DNA of 64,000 bases. It comes from Chitinophaga sp. S165. GTDB lineage: Bacteria; Bacteroidota; Bacteroidia; Chitinophagales; Chitinophagaceae. Positions within the stretch are counted from its first letter, which is position 1, and each line of letters starts with the position of its first letter. Position numbers and translations under genes: made by a program. Below the pieces are notes generated by a model that saw nothing but the letters and a program-made list of their open reading frames with translations, made no database searches and was not told where the DNA came from. Below, piece by piece: positions 8,080 through 18,766 of this stretch. The DNA is taken from positions 1,980,991 to 2,044,990 of the forward strand of contig NZ_QGTG01000001.1 in assembly GCF_003182155.1 (NCBI RefSeq), read 5' to 3'.

Positions 8080-9260
8080 TGAATCAATTTATCGGACTTC
8101 CAGCCAGGGGAGATAACTTCTATCAACGTGATCGGGAAATTGCAAGAATATCAGATGCTTTGGTGGGCAGTAACATACAACTCATAGCCCCAAGAAGAGT
8201 TGGAAAAACCTCAATATTATGGTATCTGTTTGACAATCGTATCGCAGAAAGACACTACGTACTTATAGATACCGAAAGCATATCAGATGCTTCACAATTT
8301 TATAAAAAGGTACTGGAAGTCATTTTAAGCGATCCTAAGATCAAGACGTCCCTGTCCAATAAGCTAAAAGCGGGAATCAGGAAGACCGACAACAAGTTCT
8401 TTCATAGAATAAAAAGCATTAAGGTATTAAATACAGGTATAGAGTTCAACCATAATGAAAGTATCCGGGACTACTATGAAGAATTCCGGAATTTTCTGAT
8501 CGATTATTGTGCGGTAGAAGATACTCCGCTTGTATTGCTGATCGACGAATTTCCGCAAACAATTGAAAATATAAATAAGAAGAACACAGACGAAGCTATC
8601 CTTTTTCTATTGGGAAAACGTGCGCTTAGAATAGATTATGTGATCTCTCAAAAAGTACGGTTTATATATACAGGCTCAATCGGACTAAACCAGGTTGTAT
8701 CTGCAATAGGTGCTACCGCTACTATTAATGATCTGAATCCTATTGAAGTGGAGCCTCTCACTGAAGATGAAACTATTGACTTTCTCAAAAAATCCCTGCA
8801 AGGCAAAGACATTCATCAGAGTGCGGTAGATGTTTTAAGAAAGTTATTACAATGGTATATCCCTTTTCATATCCAATTGATTGCATTAGAAATACAAAGA
8901 ACTAATGGCGATGCTCCCCTGATCACCGGAGAAATTATCGAAGATGCCATCGAAGGCTTATTAAGCCTGAGATATAAAAGTCATTTTGATCACTATTATG
9001 TCAGGCTGAAATCCCATTTCAAGGGCGATGCTTTCAGATATGCCGACCTGTTATTGAAGCAACTGGCCGAAAAACAGGTACTCAGTACAAAAGAGGCTTT
9101 AGAATTGGCCATATCCTGTCAACAGGAAGAAGGTTATAGATTGATCATTGAAAATCTGATGCACGACGGATATATACATTGTGACTATAAACAACACATT
9201 TATTTCTTTAATTCCCCTATTCTAAAGAGATGGTGGGAGCGATTCATTTGTAAACTATGA
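8079..9260 (+). CDS. AAA ATPase (archaeal ATPase / ATPase_2-like), first of a pair
   Basis: A 393-residue protein with a Walker A motif APRRVGKTS (residues 37-45), the R-R-V-G-K-T variant common in the PF01637 archaeal-type ATPase group. Walker B is LVLLIDEF (151-158). A sensor-like YTGSIG follows at about 197-202. The C-terminal 90 residues look like a winged helix (EALELAI...IIENLMHDGYIHCD...YFFNSPILKRWWERF), as in that family. It has no signal peptide or membrane segment. The stop codon overlaps the start of the next ATPase gene (ATGA). By eye the region is more AT-rich than its neighbours, suggesting acquisition. Its role is unknown; defence, DNA transaction or signalling are all possible. 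Confidence 0.8.
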   Translation: MNQFIGLPARGDNFYQRDREIARISDALVGSNIQLIAPRRVGKTSILWYLFDNRIAERHYVLIDTESISDASQFYKKVLEVILSDPKIKTSLSNKLKAGIRKTDNKFFHRIKSIKVLNTGIEFNHNESIRDYYEEFRNFLIDYCAVEDTPLVLLIDEFPQTIENINKKNTDEAILFLLGKRALRIDYVISQKVRFIYTGSIGLNQVVSAIGATATINDLNPIEVEPLTEDETIDFLKKSLQGKDIHQSAVDVLRKLLQWYIPFHIQLIALEIQRTNGDAPLITGEIIEDAIEGLLSLRYKSHFDHYYVRLKSHFKGDAFRYADLLLKQLAEKQVLSTKEALELAISCQQEEGYRLIIENLMHDGYIHCDYKQHIYFFNSPILKRWWERFICKL

Positions 9261-11272
9261 GCATTTTTCTTTACAACCCGGCAAGGAAAGATAAGCTGGA
9301 ATTTATATCGGAGTTTGTTATCCGGACAGAAATCTTTAAAGAGATCTTTAAAGATCTCAAATCCGGGAAAATGACCACTCCCGAGCAGCACTATCTTTTG
9401 CTCGGCCAACGGGGGGCTGGTAAGACCACCCTTTTGCTTCGCCTAAAATATGCTGTTGAAGACGATCCTTCGTTATCAAAATGGCTGCTCCCTGTTATGT
9501 TCAGCGAAGAACAATATAACATAGGTGAACTTGGCAATCTATGGGAGAGAGTAGCAGAGTATCTGGAAGATCATCATGGATTCAATGGCATTACCAGTGA
9601 AATGGCCCCATTTATCCAACAGGACGACTATGAAGAAACAATATTCAGGATCCTGATCAAACATCTTGATCAGCGGAAAAATAAAGTGTTGTTATTCATT
9701 GACAATATCGGCCAGTTGCTTGGTAAATTCGGCGAACTGGAAGTAAGACGGCTGAGAGAAGTACTGCAAACAATGCCTCATTTTAGGGTCATAGCAGGTT
9801 CGCCGGTAATATTAAGCCAGGTACTGGACTATCAGCAACCGCTATTTGAGTTCTTTAAGATGATTGCGCTCCAGGACCTCACAGATGAAGAAAGCAGGAC
9901 TTTGCTCCGGCAATTAGCAGTGCTGCATCATCAGGAAGAAAAGATCGAACATATTATACATAATACTCCTTCGCGCATCTCAACCTTCCGGACCTTATCA
10001 GGAGGTGTTCCAAGAACGATGTCCTTACTATTCCAGATCTTTGTCGACAATGAACATGGAGCAGGCCTGACTGACCTGGAAAGTGTATTAGACGCAGTAA
10101 CGCCACTTTACAAACACCGGATGGACGATCTTCCACCCCAGCAACAGAAAATCATCGATGCCGTGGCATTAAACTGGGAAGCCATTAGTGTAAAAGATCT
10201 GACCAAACAGGTGAGATTAGACAGCAAGCTTATATCTGCCCAACTCAGACAGCTTGAGAAGAACCAGATTATTGAAAAACGCGCCACCAATACCAAAAAC
10301 CATATTTACCTGATAAAAGAACGATTCTTTAATATCTGGTATCTCATGAGATATGGAAGAAAACAGGACCGTAACAGGGTCATCTGGCTTGTAAAATTCC
10401 TGGAATCATGGTATGGCAAAAAGGAAATAGAAAAAAGGATCCAGGATTACGTAAATAAAGCAAAAAGTGGTCTGTTGGACAAACATACACTTGAAATATA
10501 TGGACAGGCATACAGCTTTTTCCAGGATATTGATATAGAGACCCGGTATCTACTCAACGAAAATATACCTAAACACATCGCAAAAGACCTTGCGTTATCT
10601 GAAGATGACTTCTATCGTCTGTTGAATAAAAAACTGTCGGAAAAAGACTATTCACTCCTTCTTCAGATTGCCTTCGGGAGGAACATCGCAGAACCAGCAT
10701 CCCGGCAAATAGCTTTCAAATACATAGAAGAACACTTTTGGGAAATCATGGAAGGGTTTTCTCCGGAAGCAATAAATGATTATATAAAATACATAATTGA
10801 GGCACCGGTTAACTCCTATTTTTGCGTTACACTCTTTCTTATATGGGGAGAACAAAGTCTAATGGATGCAATCATTTTTCAGGGACCAGATACAGTTCTC
10901 AATATCTCAAACAGCCTGATAACGCTCATCCAGCAATACAAGTTCGACCAGCTAACTGATGAAGAAGAACAATGCTTCCAACAAATATTTCATACGCTGG
11001 TAGTGGGCGCGTATTATCAACTTGCCCTAAAAGTGCTTAAACATATTCCAATGCCGAAATACGAATTTGAAACCTGGGAGAAAACAATCAGATATATGGC
11101 GTCAGACAGTGATAAAGATATACTCTCCTCACTCGGTTCTGAAAAAGAACAAGCGGTATTTCTTTATATAGAATCAGTTACAAGTTCGAGGAAAACTATT
11201 GAAAGAAAGTTCCCGGAATTTACAATAAACAATGGGACCAAACCTGCATCCGGCAGCGGCCTGCACCGCTAG
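9257..11272 (+). CDS. AAA ATPase with winged helix and long helical C-terminus, second of a pair
   Basis: A 671-residue protein. Walker A is GQRGAGKTT (residues 50-58) and Walker B is KVLLFIDN (143-150), with Asn150 in the place of the usual catalytic Glu. A sensor-like V-I-A-G-S-P follows. A winged-helix domain (about 293-365) contains ISVKDLTKQVRLDSKLISAQ and a wing with HIYLIKERFFNIWYLM. The remaining 300 residues are predominantly helical, without a recognised domain. They could be an effector, sensor or oligomerisation part, as in STAND-like ATPases. The four-base overlap with the upstream gene implies translational coupling and a likely complex. The DN variant may slow or abolish hydrolysis in this subunit. 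Confidence 0.75.
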   Translation: MSIFLYNPARKDKLEFISEFVIRTEIFKEIFKDLKSGKMTTPEQHYLLLGQRGAGKTTLLLRLKYAVEDDPSLSKWLLPVMFSEEQYNIGELGNLWERVAEYLEDHHGFNGITSEMAPFIQQDDYEETIFRILIKHLDQRKNKVLLFIDNIGQLLGKFGELEVRRLREVLQTMPHFRVIAGSPVILSQVLDYQQPLFEFFKMIALQDLTDEESRTLLRQLAVLHHQEEKIEHIIHNTPSRISTFRTLSGGVPRTMSLLFQIFVDNEHGAGLTDLESVLDAVTPLYKHRMDDLPPQQQKIIDAVALNWEAISVKDLTKQVRLDSKLISAQLRQLEKNQIIEKRATNTKNHIYLIKERFFNIWYLMRYGRKQDRNRVIWLVKFLESWYGKKEIEKRIQDYVNKAKSGLLDKHTLEIYGQAYSFFQDIDIETRYLLNENIPKHIAKDLALSEDDFYRLLNKKLSEKDYSLLLQIAFGRNIAEPASRQIAFKYIEEHFWEIMEGFSPEAINDYIKYIIEAPVNSYFCVTLFLIWGEQSLMDAIIFQGPDTVLNISNSLITLIQQYKFDQLTDEEEQCFQQIFHTLVVGAYYQLALKVLKHIPMPKYEFETWEKTIRYMASDSDKDILSSLGSEKEQAVFLYIESVTSSRKTIERKFPEFTINNGTKPASGSGLHR

Positions 11273-11280
11273 GCATATAA

Positions 11281-11325
11281 TTTTACAGGAGGTAATTCAT
11301 ACCCTGAATACCTCCTGTAAAATCT
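11281..11325. terminator. Intrinsic terminator, bidirectional
   Basis: TTTTACAGGAGGTA (11281-11294) pairs perfectly with TACCTCCTGTAAAA (11309-11322). It is flanked by T-rich runs on the plus strand (TCTTTTATTC). It separates the converging ATPase operon and the OmpA-family gene. Confidence 0.85.
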
Positions 11326-11332
11326 TTTATTC

Positions 11333-13183
11333 TTACTTCACGATCTTAAACTCCGTCCTCCTGTTCAGCTTATGCTCTTCCTCACTACAGGTCACCCCAT
11401 TACCACACTTGTTCCTCAATTTCGTCTCTCCATAACCTTTCGACTTGATCCTCGCCTTTTCGACGCCCTTGCCCACCAGGTAATTTGCCACTGAAGCCGC
11501 GCGTTTCTGGGAAAGCTGCAGGTTAAAGGCGTCGTTACCACGGCTGTCTGTATGTGAGCCTACCTCTACAATGCTACCAGGAATATCTGCCAGCAACTTA
11601 ACTACTATTTCTAATGAAGGCTGTGCATCGGCGCGGATATCCGCTTTATTAAAGTCAAAGTAGATATCAGGAATTACAGGCTCGATCGGCGTAGTAGTAA
11701 CGCTATCCTTCGCAGGCTCGGGTACAGGCGTAGTTGCCACGGGATTACCCTTAGGATCAATACCGGCAGGAACGGAAGCACTATCTGGTGGTGCAACCGG
11801 AACTTTATTGATAGTATCCTGTGCAGTTGTTGAAGGCTCATCTACCGCTGACTCACCCTCTTTCAACCTGGCTACAGTATAAATATCGTCGCTACCAACA
11901 CCACCATCCCTGTTGGAAGACAGGTAAGCGATACCAGCTTCTGTCACACCAAAGGCAAAATCATCCTGCGGAGAGTTAAAGGGATAACCCATATTCCTCA
12001 CCGTGCCTTTGGTCTTACCAGTATTATCGAGCGCTACACGGAATATATCCAGTCCACCCATACCAATACGGCCATCACTGGCGAAGAAGAGGACATGTTT
12101 TTTGGTTACCGCCGGACTGCGTTCATTACCCGGAGTATTTAGTTCTTTCAGATTTAACGGCGGCCCCCATTCCCCTACCGCAGTTCTGTAACATACATAC
12201 AGGTCTGTTCCCCCCGCGCCTCCAGGCATATTGGAGGAGAAGTAAAGTGCCATGCCGTCTTCCGTAATGAATGGATCACCCACTGAATAGGCAGTTACAT
12301 TATTATGAGTGAATGCCAGTGGTGCTGACCATTTACCACTTGCATCCTGACGGCTGCTGTAAATTTCAATGTTAACGGTAACAGCCTTACCTTTTGCACG
12401 GTTGCCCTTGCCGGGAATACGTGTCAGGGTAAAATACATTTCCTTACCATCCTTAGTGAAACTGGCCGATCCAACGTGATAACCTGTTCCGGTTTCTAAA
12501 GGGAACAACTGAACACTATCGCCATTACCCGGTTTGTAGAACAGGTGCAGGTAGTCATTACCTGTCCAACCATTCAACAGCGGATCTGGCGTATTACGTG
12601 TATCAAAACGTAAAATGCGGCTATGCTTTTTAGGCTGATGTGCTTTGTCTGTAAAACGATCAGAAGTAAAAACCATGCCACCTTGATAAGACACAGCGCT
12701 CCAGTCAGACTTCTCTGAATTCAGCGACCTGTTATTATCTATCTTCAGTGGAGAAGGTGTCTTCATCCAGCTGATGGCAGAATCGCAGGAAGCGATCCAT
12801 GTATTCTTTAGATCCTCTGGAACATTCTTACCTGCCGTAGCGTAATTCTGGTATTGTACTTTCGCCTCGGCATACTTTGAATTATTCTGCAATGCACGGG
12901 CGTAGAAGAACAGATTGTCTGCTTTACTGTCCGGCATTCCCGTCGCAATAGCATACCAACGTTCTGCCTGCACATAGTTATTATTCAGGCGGTAACAGTC
13001 GCCCAGACGTTCCGCAGCATGCAGGGTAGCCTTCTTATTGTAAGCCTCTTCATAAAGGCTGATCGCTTCTGCGTATTTAAAAACCTCGTATTGCTTATCC
13101 GCTTCCTTAATGACATATTGCGCCATTGAATTAACCGAAGAAAACAATAAACACAGGCTAAGAGCGTAATGTATTTTTCTCAT
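11333..13183 (-). CDS. OmpA-family protein with TPR and WD40-like propeller (PorE-like)
   Basis: The start at 13183 (MRKIHYALSLCLLFSSVNSMAQ) gives a signal peptide; the frame is open 32 codons upstream but that overlaps the PorP gene. TPR-like helices occupy about residues 25-140 (YAEAISLYEEAYNKKAT...). PD40/WD40-like strands follow at about 150-430, with repeated FTSDR, YFSSNMPGG and YLSSNRDGG motifs. A Thr/Pro-rich linker leads to a C-terminal OmpA peptidoglycan-binding domain (NKADIRADAQPSLE...VGSHTDSRGNDAFNLQLSQ). This is the PorE-type layout of type IX secretion and gliding loci. It is the last gene of an operon with PorP/SprF and the giant secreted protein, and probably tethers the assembly to peptidoglycan. 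Confidence 0.85.
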   Translation of the reverse strand: MRKIHYALSLCLLFSSVNSMAQYVIKEADKQYEVFKYAEAISLYEEAYNKKATLHAAERLGDCYRLNNNYVQAERWYAIATGMPDSKADNLFFYARALQNNSKYAEAKVQYQNYATAGKNVPEDLKNTWIASCDSAISWMKTPSPLKIDNNRSLNSEKSDWSAVSYQGGMVFTSDRFTDKAHQPKKHSRILRFDTRNTPDPLLNGWTGNDYLHLFYKPGNGDSVQLFPLETGTGYHVGSASFTKDGKEMYFTLTRIPGKGNRAKGKAVTVNIEIYSSRQDASGKWSAPLAFTHNNVTAYSVGDPFITEDGMALYFSSNMPGGAGGTDLYVCYRTAVGEWGPPLNLKELNTPGNERSPAVTKKHVLFFASDGRIGMGGLDIFRVALDNTGKTKGTVRNMGYPFNSPQDDFAFGVTEAGIAYLSSNRDGGVGSDDIYTVARLKEGESAVDEPSTTAQDTINKVPVAPPDSASVPAGIDPKGNPVATTPVPEPAKDSVTTTPIEPVIPDIYFDFNKADIRADAQPSLEIVVKLLADIPGSIVEVGSHTDSRGNDAFNLQLSQKRAASVANYLVGKGVEKARIKSKGYGETKLRNKCGNGVTCSEEEHKLNRRTEFKIVK

Positions 13184-13199
13184 TGTCAATGGATGCTTT

Positions 13200-14168
13200 T
13201 TAGAATACCCGTGGCGTAGCCATTCTGATATTTTGTTTATTGAATGTGAAACCAACAGATATTTCGTGCGTACCGCCACTATAACTCTGCAACGGACCTA
13301 CAGAAAAATCATACGCGTATCCTACACGAAGGTTCGGTACAGGAAATACTTCTACCGCTGCCACTGCCGCGTTACGGTACATCAGGTTTTTCTGCAGATA
13401 ACCTTTATCATACATCTTCAGACCAGTACGATAAGAACCACCAATCCATACAATGTCCTTATAGAGGAGGAAAGCATTCAGGTCAAGGCTGGTAGGTCCT
13501 CCGCGATCATCCTTCAGGAGGAAGGATGGCTTCAGCTGTATGTCTTCATTTACCGGCACCAGCATACCCGCCGTTAAATAATAATGCAGTTTGGTTTGTG
13601 GCAGCCAGGTAAAACGCCCTGTATTTTTAAAGGCCTGTACCAGGATATTATCTACCGATAGCCCCGCATAATACCTGTTGCTTGAATAGAAGATACCAGC
13701 TCTGGCATCAGGGGTGATCCTGTGCAGGCCTGCCGGCATTTCTGTTTCAGGATCGTTGGGGTTCAGTGTACCACCATCAATACCTGACTGTATAAGCCCG
13801 GCACTTAAGCCAATAGCCAGACGGGAACTACCGTCCTCATTCAGCCGGATACGGTAGGCGTAACTGGCATAAGCAGATAAATTTTCCTGTGCACCTAGTT
13901 TGTCGCTGGCTACCTGGAGCGCCAGACCTACATTACCGTCATTGGCAATCGCGTCTACCGCCAGTGAGAAACTCTTAGGAGCCCCTTCAATGCCTGTCCA
14001 CTGATTACGGTAGAAAGCATGCAGATTTAACGCCTCCTTATAACCGGCGTAGGCAGGATTGATATAAATGCCGTTGAACATATACTGGCTATACTGTGCA
14101 TCCTGTTGTGCATGCACAGTAAGCCCCAGTGATGTTATTAGTCCGCCTATCAGAAATAGTTTTTTCAT
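13200..14168 (-). CDS. PorP/SprF family type IX secretion membrane protein
   Basis: A 322-residue outer-membrane beta-barrel with signal peptide (MKKLFLIGGLITSLGLTVHA). The diagnostic start AQQDAQYSQYMFNGIYINPAYAG is the PorP/SprF signature (TIGR03519 type). The barrel ends with Gly/Phe-rich strands (HEISVGFTFN). In Flavobacterium johnsoniae, SprF is required for secretion of the adhesin SprB encoded beside it, which matches the order here: a secreted repeat protein upstream with a type B sorting domain. It lies 16 bases before the OmpA-family start and 20 bases after the giant gene's stop. Confidence 0.92.
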   Translation of the reverse strand: MKKLFLIGGLITSLGLTVHAQQDAQYSQYMFNGIYINPAYAGYKEALNLHAFYRNQWTGIEGAPKSFSLAVDAIANDGNVGLALQVASDKLGAQENLSAYASYAYRIRLNEDGSSRLAIGLSAGLIQSGIDGGTLNPNDPETEMPAGLHRITPDARAGIFYSSNRYYAGLSVDNILVQAFKNTGRFTWLPQTKLHYYLTAGMLVPVNEDIQLKPSFLLKDDRGGPTSLDLNAFLLYKDIVWIGGSYRTGLKMYDKGYLQKNLMYRNAAVAAVEVFPVPNLRVGYAYDFSVGPLQSYSGGTHEISVGFTFNKQNIRMATPRVF

Positions 14169-14188
14169 AGTATAGAGCGCTTATTCCT

Positions 14189-17100
14189 TTACTTTTTAAA
14201 AGTTCTGATCAATGTTACATACCCCTTAAAGACTTCCCATTCTGCGTTCGCATTACGCTTTATACGCAGCAGGTAGTAATAAGTACCCTCATTCAGGCCC
14301 TCACCTTTCCAGGTGTTCTGGTAACCTTTCTGACGGTACACCTCATTTCCCCAACGATTAACAATGATCAGCTCATTATCATAATATTGGTTCAGGCCTC
14401 TTATTTCGAAATTGTCATTTTTACCATCTCCGTTCGGAGTAAACAGGTTAGGTACATTTACGGCAGATGATGTGATTGTTATGCTTACTGTCGCAACGTT
14501 GGAGAATACCCCGTTGGCATCGGCAACACGATACGTAAAGACATCCTCTCCTGAATAACCGGTAGCAGGTGTATAAACAACCGTGCCATCCTCCTTAACG
14601 GTTACTGTACCATGCGAAGGCTGTGCGATGATCTCAACAGATCCTTCGTCAAGTGCGGAAGTACCTGCTTTATCATTCACCAGCACCTCAATGGTTACCG
14701 GTGTATTCGCCTTAGTTTCCACCTTATCATCCACAGCAACAGGTGCATTTACCTTCGGTGTAACGGTGATGTTTACGGTTACAGTTGTAGTACCGCCTTT
14801 GCCATCGCTGATAATAACAGTAAAGCTGTCGTTACCGGAATAACCCGCAGCAGGTGTATATGTATAGGTACCATCAGGATTTACAACTACTGAGCCATGC
14901 GCAGGATCGGTGCCTTTGGTGAAGGTCAGTGCATCACCGTCAGGGTCAGTACCAGTTACATTACCGTTTACGGGTTTGTCCTGCTCGGTTGTCTTGGTAT
15001 CGCCGGTGCCCGTTGGAGGGTTATTACCCGGAACAACCGGGTTTACAGTGATATTAACTGTAACTGTTACGGTACCACCTTTACCATCACTGATAATAAC
15101 CGTGAAACTGTCGTTACCTGAATAACCAGGATCCGGTGTGTAAGTATAAGTACCATCAGGATTTACCACTACTGAACCATTCGCAGGATCAGTTCCTTTC
15201 GTAAAGGTCAATGGGTCGCCATTAGGATCGCTACCTGTTACGCTACCACTCACTGGCTTATCCTGGTCGGTTACTTTAGTATCACCGTTACCGGTTGGTG
15301 GATCGTTTGCAAGTGTGAATGTCAGGGTAATTGTCTTCGTGTCCTGCTGGTTACCACCGGCGCCCATGTTACCGTTATCGTCGATATTTACTGTTACGAT
15401 AACAGATGCCGGCGGATTATCTACTGAAGTATAGCTAAGACCATTGGCCTGAATAAATGCGTTGATATCTGTGATCTTACCATCTAATACCAGTGCCGCA
15501 GGTGTACCACTCACAGTCACACCATTACCAGATACAGCACTGAGGGATCCAGACGGAGCCGAAATAGTCACTTTCACAGAAGCTGTCCCTGCATCAATAT
15601 CCGCAAAGGAAATACCCGGCAACGCTGTTTTCACTTCCTCATCCAGGTTCTGGCCTGCAGGAACTGTTGCCACCGGCGCATCATTTACAGGATTGATGGT
15701 AATAGTCATAGTAGCGGGTGCAGTTGCATACTCACTGCCGTCGCTGGCCACCCAGTTGAAACTGGTAGTTCCCCACCAGTTAGCATCCGGAACAAACGTG
15801 ATGTTGGCCAGATCAGCAGCCGCTATCTCCTGACCGATGGTGATCGGCGTACCATTCAGTTGTAAGCTACCATGCAACGGCAGGGAAAGCACCTTGATCT
15901 TATCCAGCGGATTATTGTCAACGTCTGTATATTTTCCGGTGAAGTCAGTATTATTAAAGGCCAGTGTATTGTCCTCATCGCCAGTTACATTACCATTGGA
16001 AACGGTCGGCAAATGATTCACTTTAACCGTAACAACAAAGGTATAATCTGCTCTGTCTGCGTCCGCATCACTATTCTGAATAGTAATGGTAGCAGTATAA
16101 ACACCTGCTGCCTGAGAAGCCGGATCGAAGCGTACCTCGAAAGGAGTAGCAGCGCTGGCACTTAAAGAAGTAGTAGCAGGTTGCGTTGCAATTACAAAAC
16201 CAGGATCACCGCTGATGCTCACCAATGGTGTACCTATCAGTGTCAATACACCGGTACCAGCATTCTGCACATTGAAGGTGTGTGTAATCGTAGTACCGGT
16301 AGTTGATCCGAAATCAGTTCCGTTTGCCGTATTTGTTGTAGTACTGTTATCGGCTATCGAAATACTGTTACCGGTTACATCTGCAATTGGCTGCGTCAGT
16401 ATTTTAATAGTGGTATTAGCAGCAGGTCCGTTCTCAACACCATCATTCAGAACGATCGTGATGTTACGGTCTGTCAGATTTGGTGTTTTGTTCGAGTTTA
16501 AATATTCGAGCAACTTGATTGCGGCTATATAGTCAGCCTGTGAAGCCTGTCCGGACAGCGTAACCACACCAGTGCCATCACCGGAAATAGTGATACCAGC
16601 AGGTAATGCACCATTCAGCTGAATGCCTTCCTGACCGGCATTCAGGATATTTGTTAGCGTGATCGTAGCGCCATAAACATCACCGCCATCAGGATCTATC
16701 GCCGATAAGTCGTTGTCTACGATCTTTGCACCGGTGGTGCTACCGGCAGTAAAATAGTTCAGGTAAGCGTAACTGCCACCCGCTCCGGAGCTATGGTCAG
16801 GATCCGGATCAATGACCGGGCAGTTATTTACGTTGATCGTTCTGGTAATAATATTATTATCGTAAAAACATTCTTTATAGTAAGGGTTCTGCGTAGCCAG
16901 TGATGCCAATGTAAATGGCGTACCCACAGCATTACCTACACCTCCCGGAACGAAACTACCATCATCATTGATGATAACGGTCAGGTCTATGTTCAGGTCA
17001 GGATAACTGTTAAGGCTCAAGTCAAAGCTGAAAGGTTTACACTCTCCCATCTTTATTTGCTGATCGAATGAGCTTACATAAAGGAGCTTTGCCGCAGGGT

Positions 17101-18766
17101 TTGTAGTTGGGTCTCCATCATAAAAGGCAACCGGCATGCCTCCGGTAGCATTACCTGAACCTGGGTTACATACTTCAACATTCACTTTTACCGTTTCACA
17201 GGAGCCTCCTTTTGTGAAGGTTATATTAGAAGTATTAAATGCAACGTCAGGACGAGCGCCGAAGAAGTCGGTCGACATCAGGAACTGGTAATCCCTTTGG
17301 GCTGAACCTGCTCTATTCGTAACCGTTAACTCACTTTTATCGGCAGACAATTTGAACCTAAGATCGTATGTTGACGCCAGGGGGGATTTAGCACCGACTA
17401 CGCTTATATGGTCGCGTGCATTTGAACTGTCGAGGGGCAGATCCTTAAATGCATAGTTATCATCACGTCTGCCACTTGAATAACCCACTTGCTGGAAATA
17501 GTAACCTGTAGCAGTTTCTGCTACCAGATCAATGTATCCATACACCGCCACCGGATTCTCATTACTTTGAATACTTGAGTTCGTGGCATTCGCATTTTCA
17601 TTGAAATATATAAAATTAGTTCCCGAAGGGATCTTAAACGTCTTGGCCACGCCCTCGGTCGGATAAGACTGAGCTGCGACGAACTTGGTGTCAGAATCAA
17701 TAAATTCAGCACTCATTCCCTGCCCTACCCTTTTATAAAATTCAATTACATATGAATCATCAAAATCACGGGCATAGAAATCATTCCTTCTGATAATCAA
17801 ATTTGTTCCGTTAACATAGATCCTGGGGTCGTATAAACCAACAGCGCCCGGATTAACGTTTTTAGCTGCATAATCTCCCGTAGCATTCCCCGAACCGATC
17901 AAATCCCCATTGTATGTACTATTCATATCGCTAACTACGTAGGTAGACCTTCTGTCATCTGTTCCTCCGTTTGCGAGCGTAACAAAACCATTTGTCAATC
18001 CGGCATCCAGATCAATCGTAATACGTATGTTGGCATACCCTTCTTCCAGACCATTTTTATTTATGAAATCCGTAGTATCGAGAGGGCTTGCATTGACTCC
18101 TTTTCCCGAAATGGTAATCACACTGGCGCCAGCAGGTATAGGAATTACCAGGTCGCTGTTAATAGGATCAGGACCATGCTCGAGTGCACGGACCAGTGTT
18201 GGCAGCGGATCAAAGGAATTGGTAGCAGGAGAAAGATACTCTACATAATAAGAAGAATGGATCGCTGTCGCATTTTCCGTAATGGTCAGTGTTGAACCTG
18301 TAATAGAGAAATTCACATTATTCAGATCAGGCGCCTTATCTCCTAACTTGCTGGCATCCGGGATTTGTGCACCCAGGGCAACATTTTTCCAGCCATACAC
18401 ATTCGTGCCTGTGCCATTGTTGATCGTGCTCTTTGCATAGTTGACAAAACCGGAAGAAGTAGCAGAGGCCATATCAATGATAGCACTGATCGAAATAAAA
18501 TCTTCATCCGCCCTTTCAAAATCGTCGCCTCCCGTAGGTATACCCGTTTCGGAAGATACAAACACCGCAATTGACTTGGTGCCTGCAGGAATAGTAAAAG
18601 TCGGTGCAGCGCCGCCTGGAGCTCTGTACTTCGTTTCTACGCCTAAAATGTTTGCTTTTTTTCCGCCGGTAGGGCTACAGGGGCTGTAGGGCAACTGACT
18701 GAATACAAAGAAAGGCAAGAGTATTAAGCTCGCGCTTAACAAGACTCTGATGAAATGTGATTTCAT
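14189..18766 (-). CDS. Giant secreted repeat protein with type B gliding/T9SS C-terminal sorting domain
   Basis: A 1525-residue protein with signal peptide ([24 protein letters not shown]). The N-terminal half contains several beta-sandwich modules of unknown family with Ser/Thr/Asn-rich strands. The centre has choice-of-anchor and cadherin-like or Ig-like modules (for example around [19 protein letters not shown], then [22 protein letters not shown]). Near the C-terminus are three tandem cadherin-like units with Y-T-Y-T-P and G-Y-S-G-N/E-D-x-F motifs. It ends with the CHU_C type B sorting domain ([18 protein letters not shown]...[11 protein letters not shown]...[10 protein letters not shown]). 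The protein is secreted by the type IX system and attached to or moved on the cell surface, with PorP/SprF and the OmpA-family protein as partners. An adhesin is most likely. Confidence 0.88.
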   Translation of the reverse strand: MKSHFIRVLLSASLILLPFFVFSQLPYSPCSPTGGKKANILGVETKYRAPGGAAPTFTIPAGTKSIAVFVSSETGIPTGGDDFERADEDFISISAIIDMASATSSGFVNYAKSTINNGTGTNVYGWKNVALGAQIPDASKLGDKAPDLNNVNFSITGSTLTITENATAIHSSYYVEYLSPATNSFDPLPTLVRALEHGPDPINSDLVIPIPAGASVITISGKGVNASPLDTTDFINKNGLEEGYANIRITIDLDAGLTNGFVTLANGGTDDRRSTYVVSDMNSTYNGDLIGSGNATGDYAAKNVNPGAVGLYDPRIYVNGTNLIIRRNDFYARDFDDSYVIEFYKRVGQGMSAEFIDSDTKFVAAQSYPTEGVAKTFKIPSGTNFIYFNENANATNSSIQSNENPVAVYGYIDLVAETATGYYFQQVGYSSGRRDDNYAFKDLPLDSSNARDHISVVGAKSPLASTYDLRFKLSADKSELTVTNRAGSAQRDYQFLMSTDFFGARPDVAFNTSNITFTKGGSCETVKVNVEVCNPGSGNATGGMPVAFYDGDPTTNPAAKLLYVSSFDQQIKMGECKPFSFDLSLNSYPDLNIDLTVIINDDGSFVPGGVGNAVGTPFTLASLATQNPYYKECFYDNNIITRTINVNNCPVIDPDPDHSSGAGGSYAYLNYFTAGSTTGAKIVDNDLSAIDPDGGDVYGATITLTNILNAGQEGIQLNGALPAGITISGDGTGVVTLSGQASQADYIAAIKLLEYLNSNKTPNLTDRNITIVLNDGVENGPAANTTIKILTQPIADVTGNSISIADNSTTTNTANGTDFGSTTGTTITHTFNVQNAGTGVLTLIGTPLVSISGDPGFVIATQPATTSLSASAATPFEVRFDPASQAAGVYTATITIQNSDADADRADYTFVVTVKVNHLPTVSNGNVTGDEDNTLAFNNTDFTGKYTDVDNNPLDKIKVLSLPLHGSLQLNGTPITIGQEIAAADLANITFVPDANWWGTTSFNWVASDGSEYATAPATMTITINPVNDAPVATVPAGQNLDEEVKTALPGISFADIDAGTASVKVTISAPSGSLSAVSGNGVTVSGTPAALVLDGKITDINAFIQANGLSYTSVDNPPASVIVTVNIDDNGNMGAGGNQQDTKTITLTFTLANDPPTGNGDTKVTDQDKPVSGSVTGSDPNGDPLTFTKGTDPANGSVVVNPDGTYTYTPDPGYSGNDSFTVIISDGKGGTVTVTVNITVNPVVPGNNPPTGTGDTKTTEQDKPVNGNVTGTDPDGDALTFTKGTDPAHGSVVVNPDGTYTYTPAAGYSGNDSFTVIISDGKGGTTTVTVNITVTPKVNAPVAVDDKVETKANTPVTIEVLVNDKAGTSALDEGSVEIIAQPSHGTVTVKEDGTVVYTPATGYSGEDVFTYRVADANGVFSNVATVSITITSSAVNVPNLFTPNGDGKNDNFEIRGLNQYYDNELIIVNRWGNEVYRQKGYQNTWKGEGLNEGTYYYLLRIKRNANAEWEVFKGYVTLIRTFKK
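14760..15309 (-). repeat. Tandem in-frame repeat units (two near-identical, about 275 bp each)
   Basis: Two adjacent units, about 15309-15027 and 15026-14760, encode nearly the same cadherin-like domain. Each starts N-x-P-P-T-G-x-G-D-T-K and ends G-G-T-x-T-V-T-V-N-I-T-V. A diverged third unit follows to about 14470. The nucleotide identity between units is high, suggesting recent duplication and possible length variation by recombination. Confidence 0.75.

Noticed and set aside
14583-15125. Several plus-strand frames of 70-95 residues opposite the adhesin repeats
   Set aside because: They mirror the repetitive Val/Thr/Gly coding on the minus strand and have no start signals or family features.
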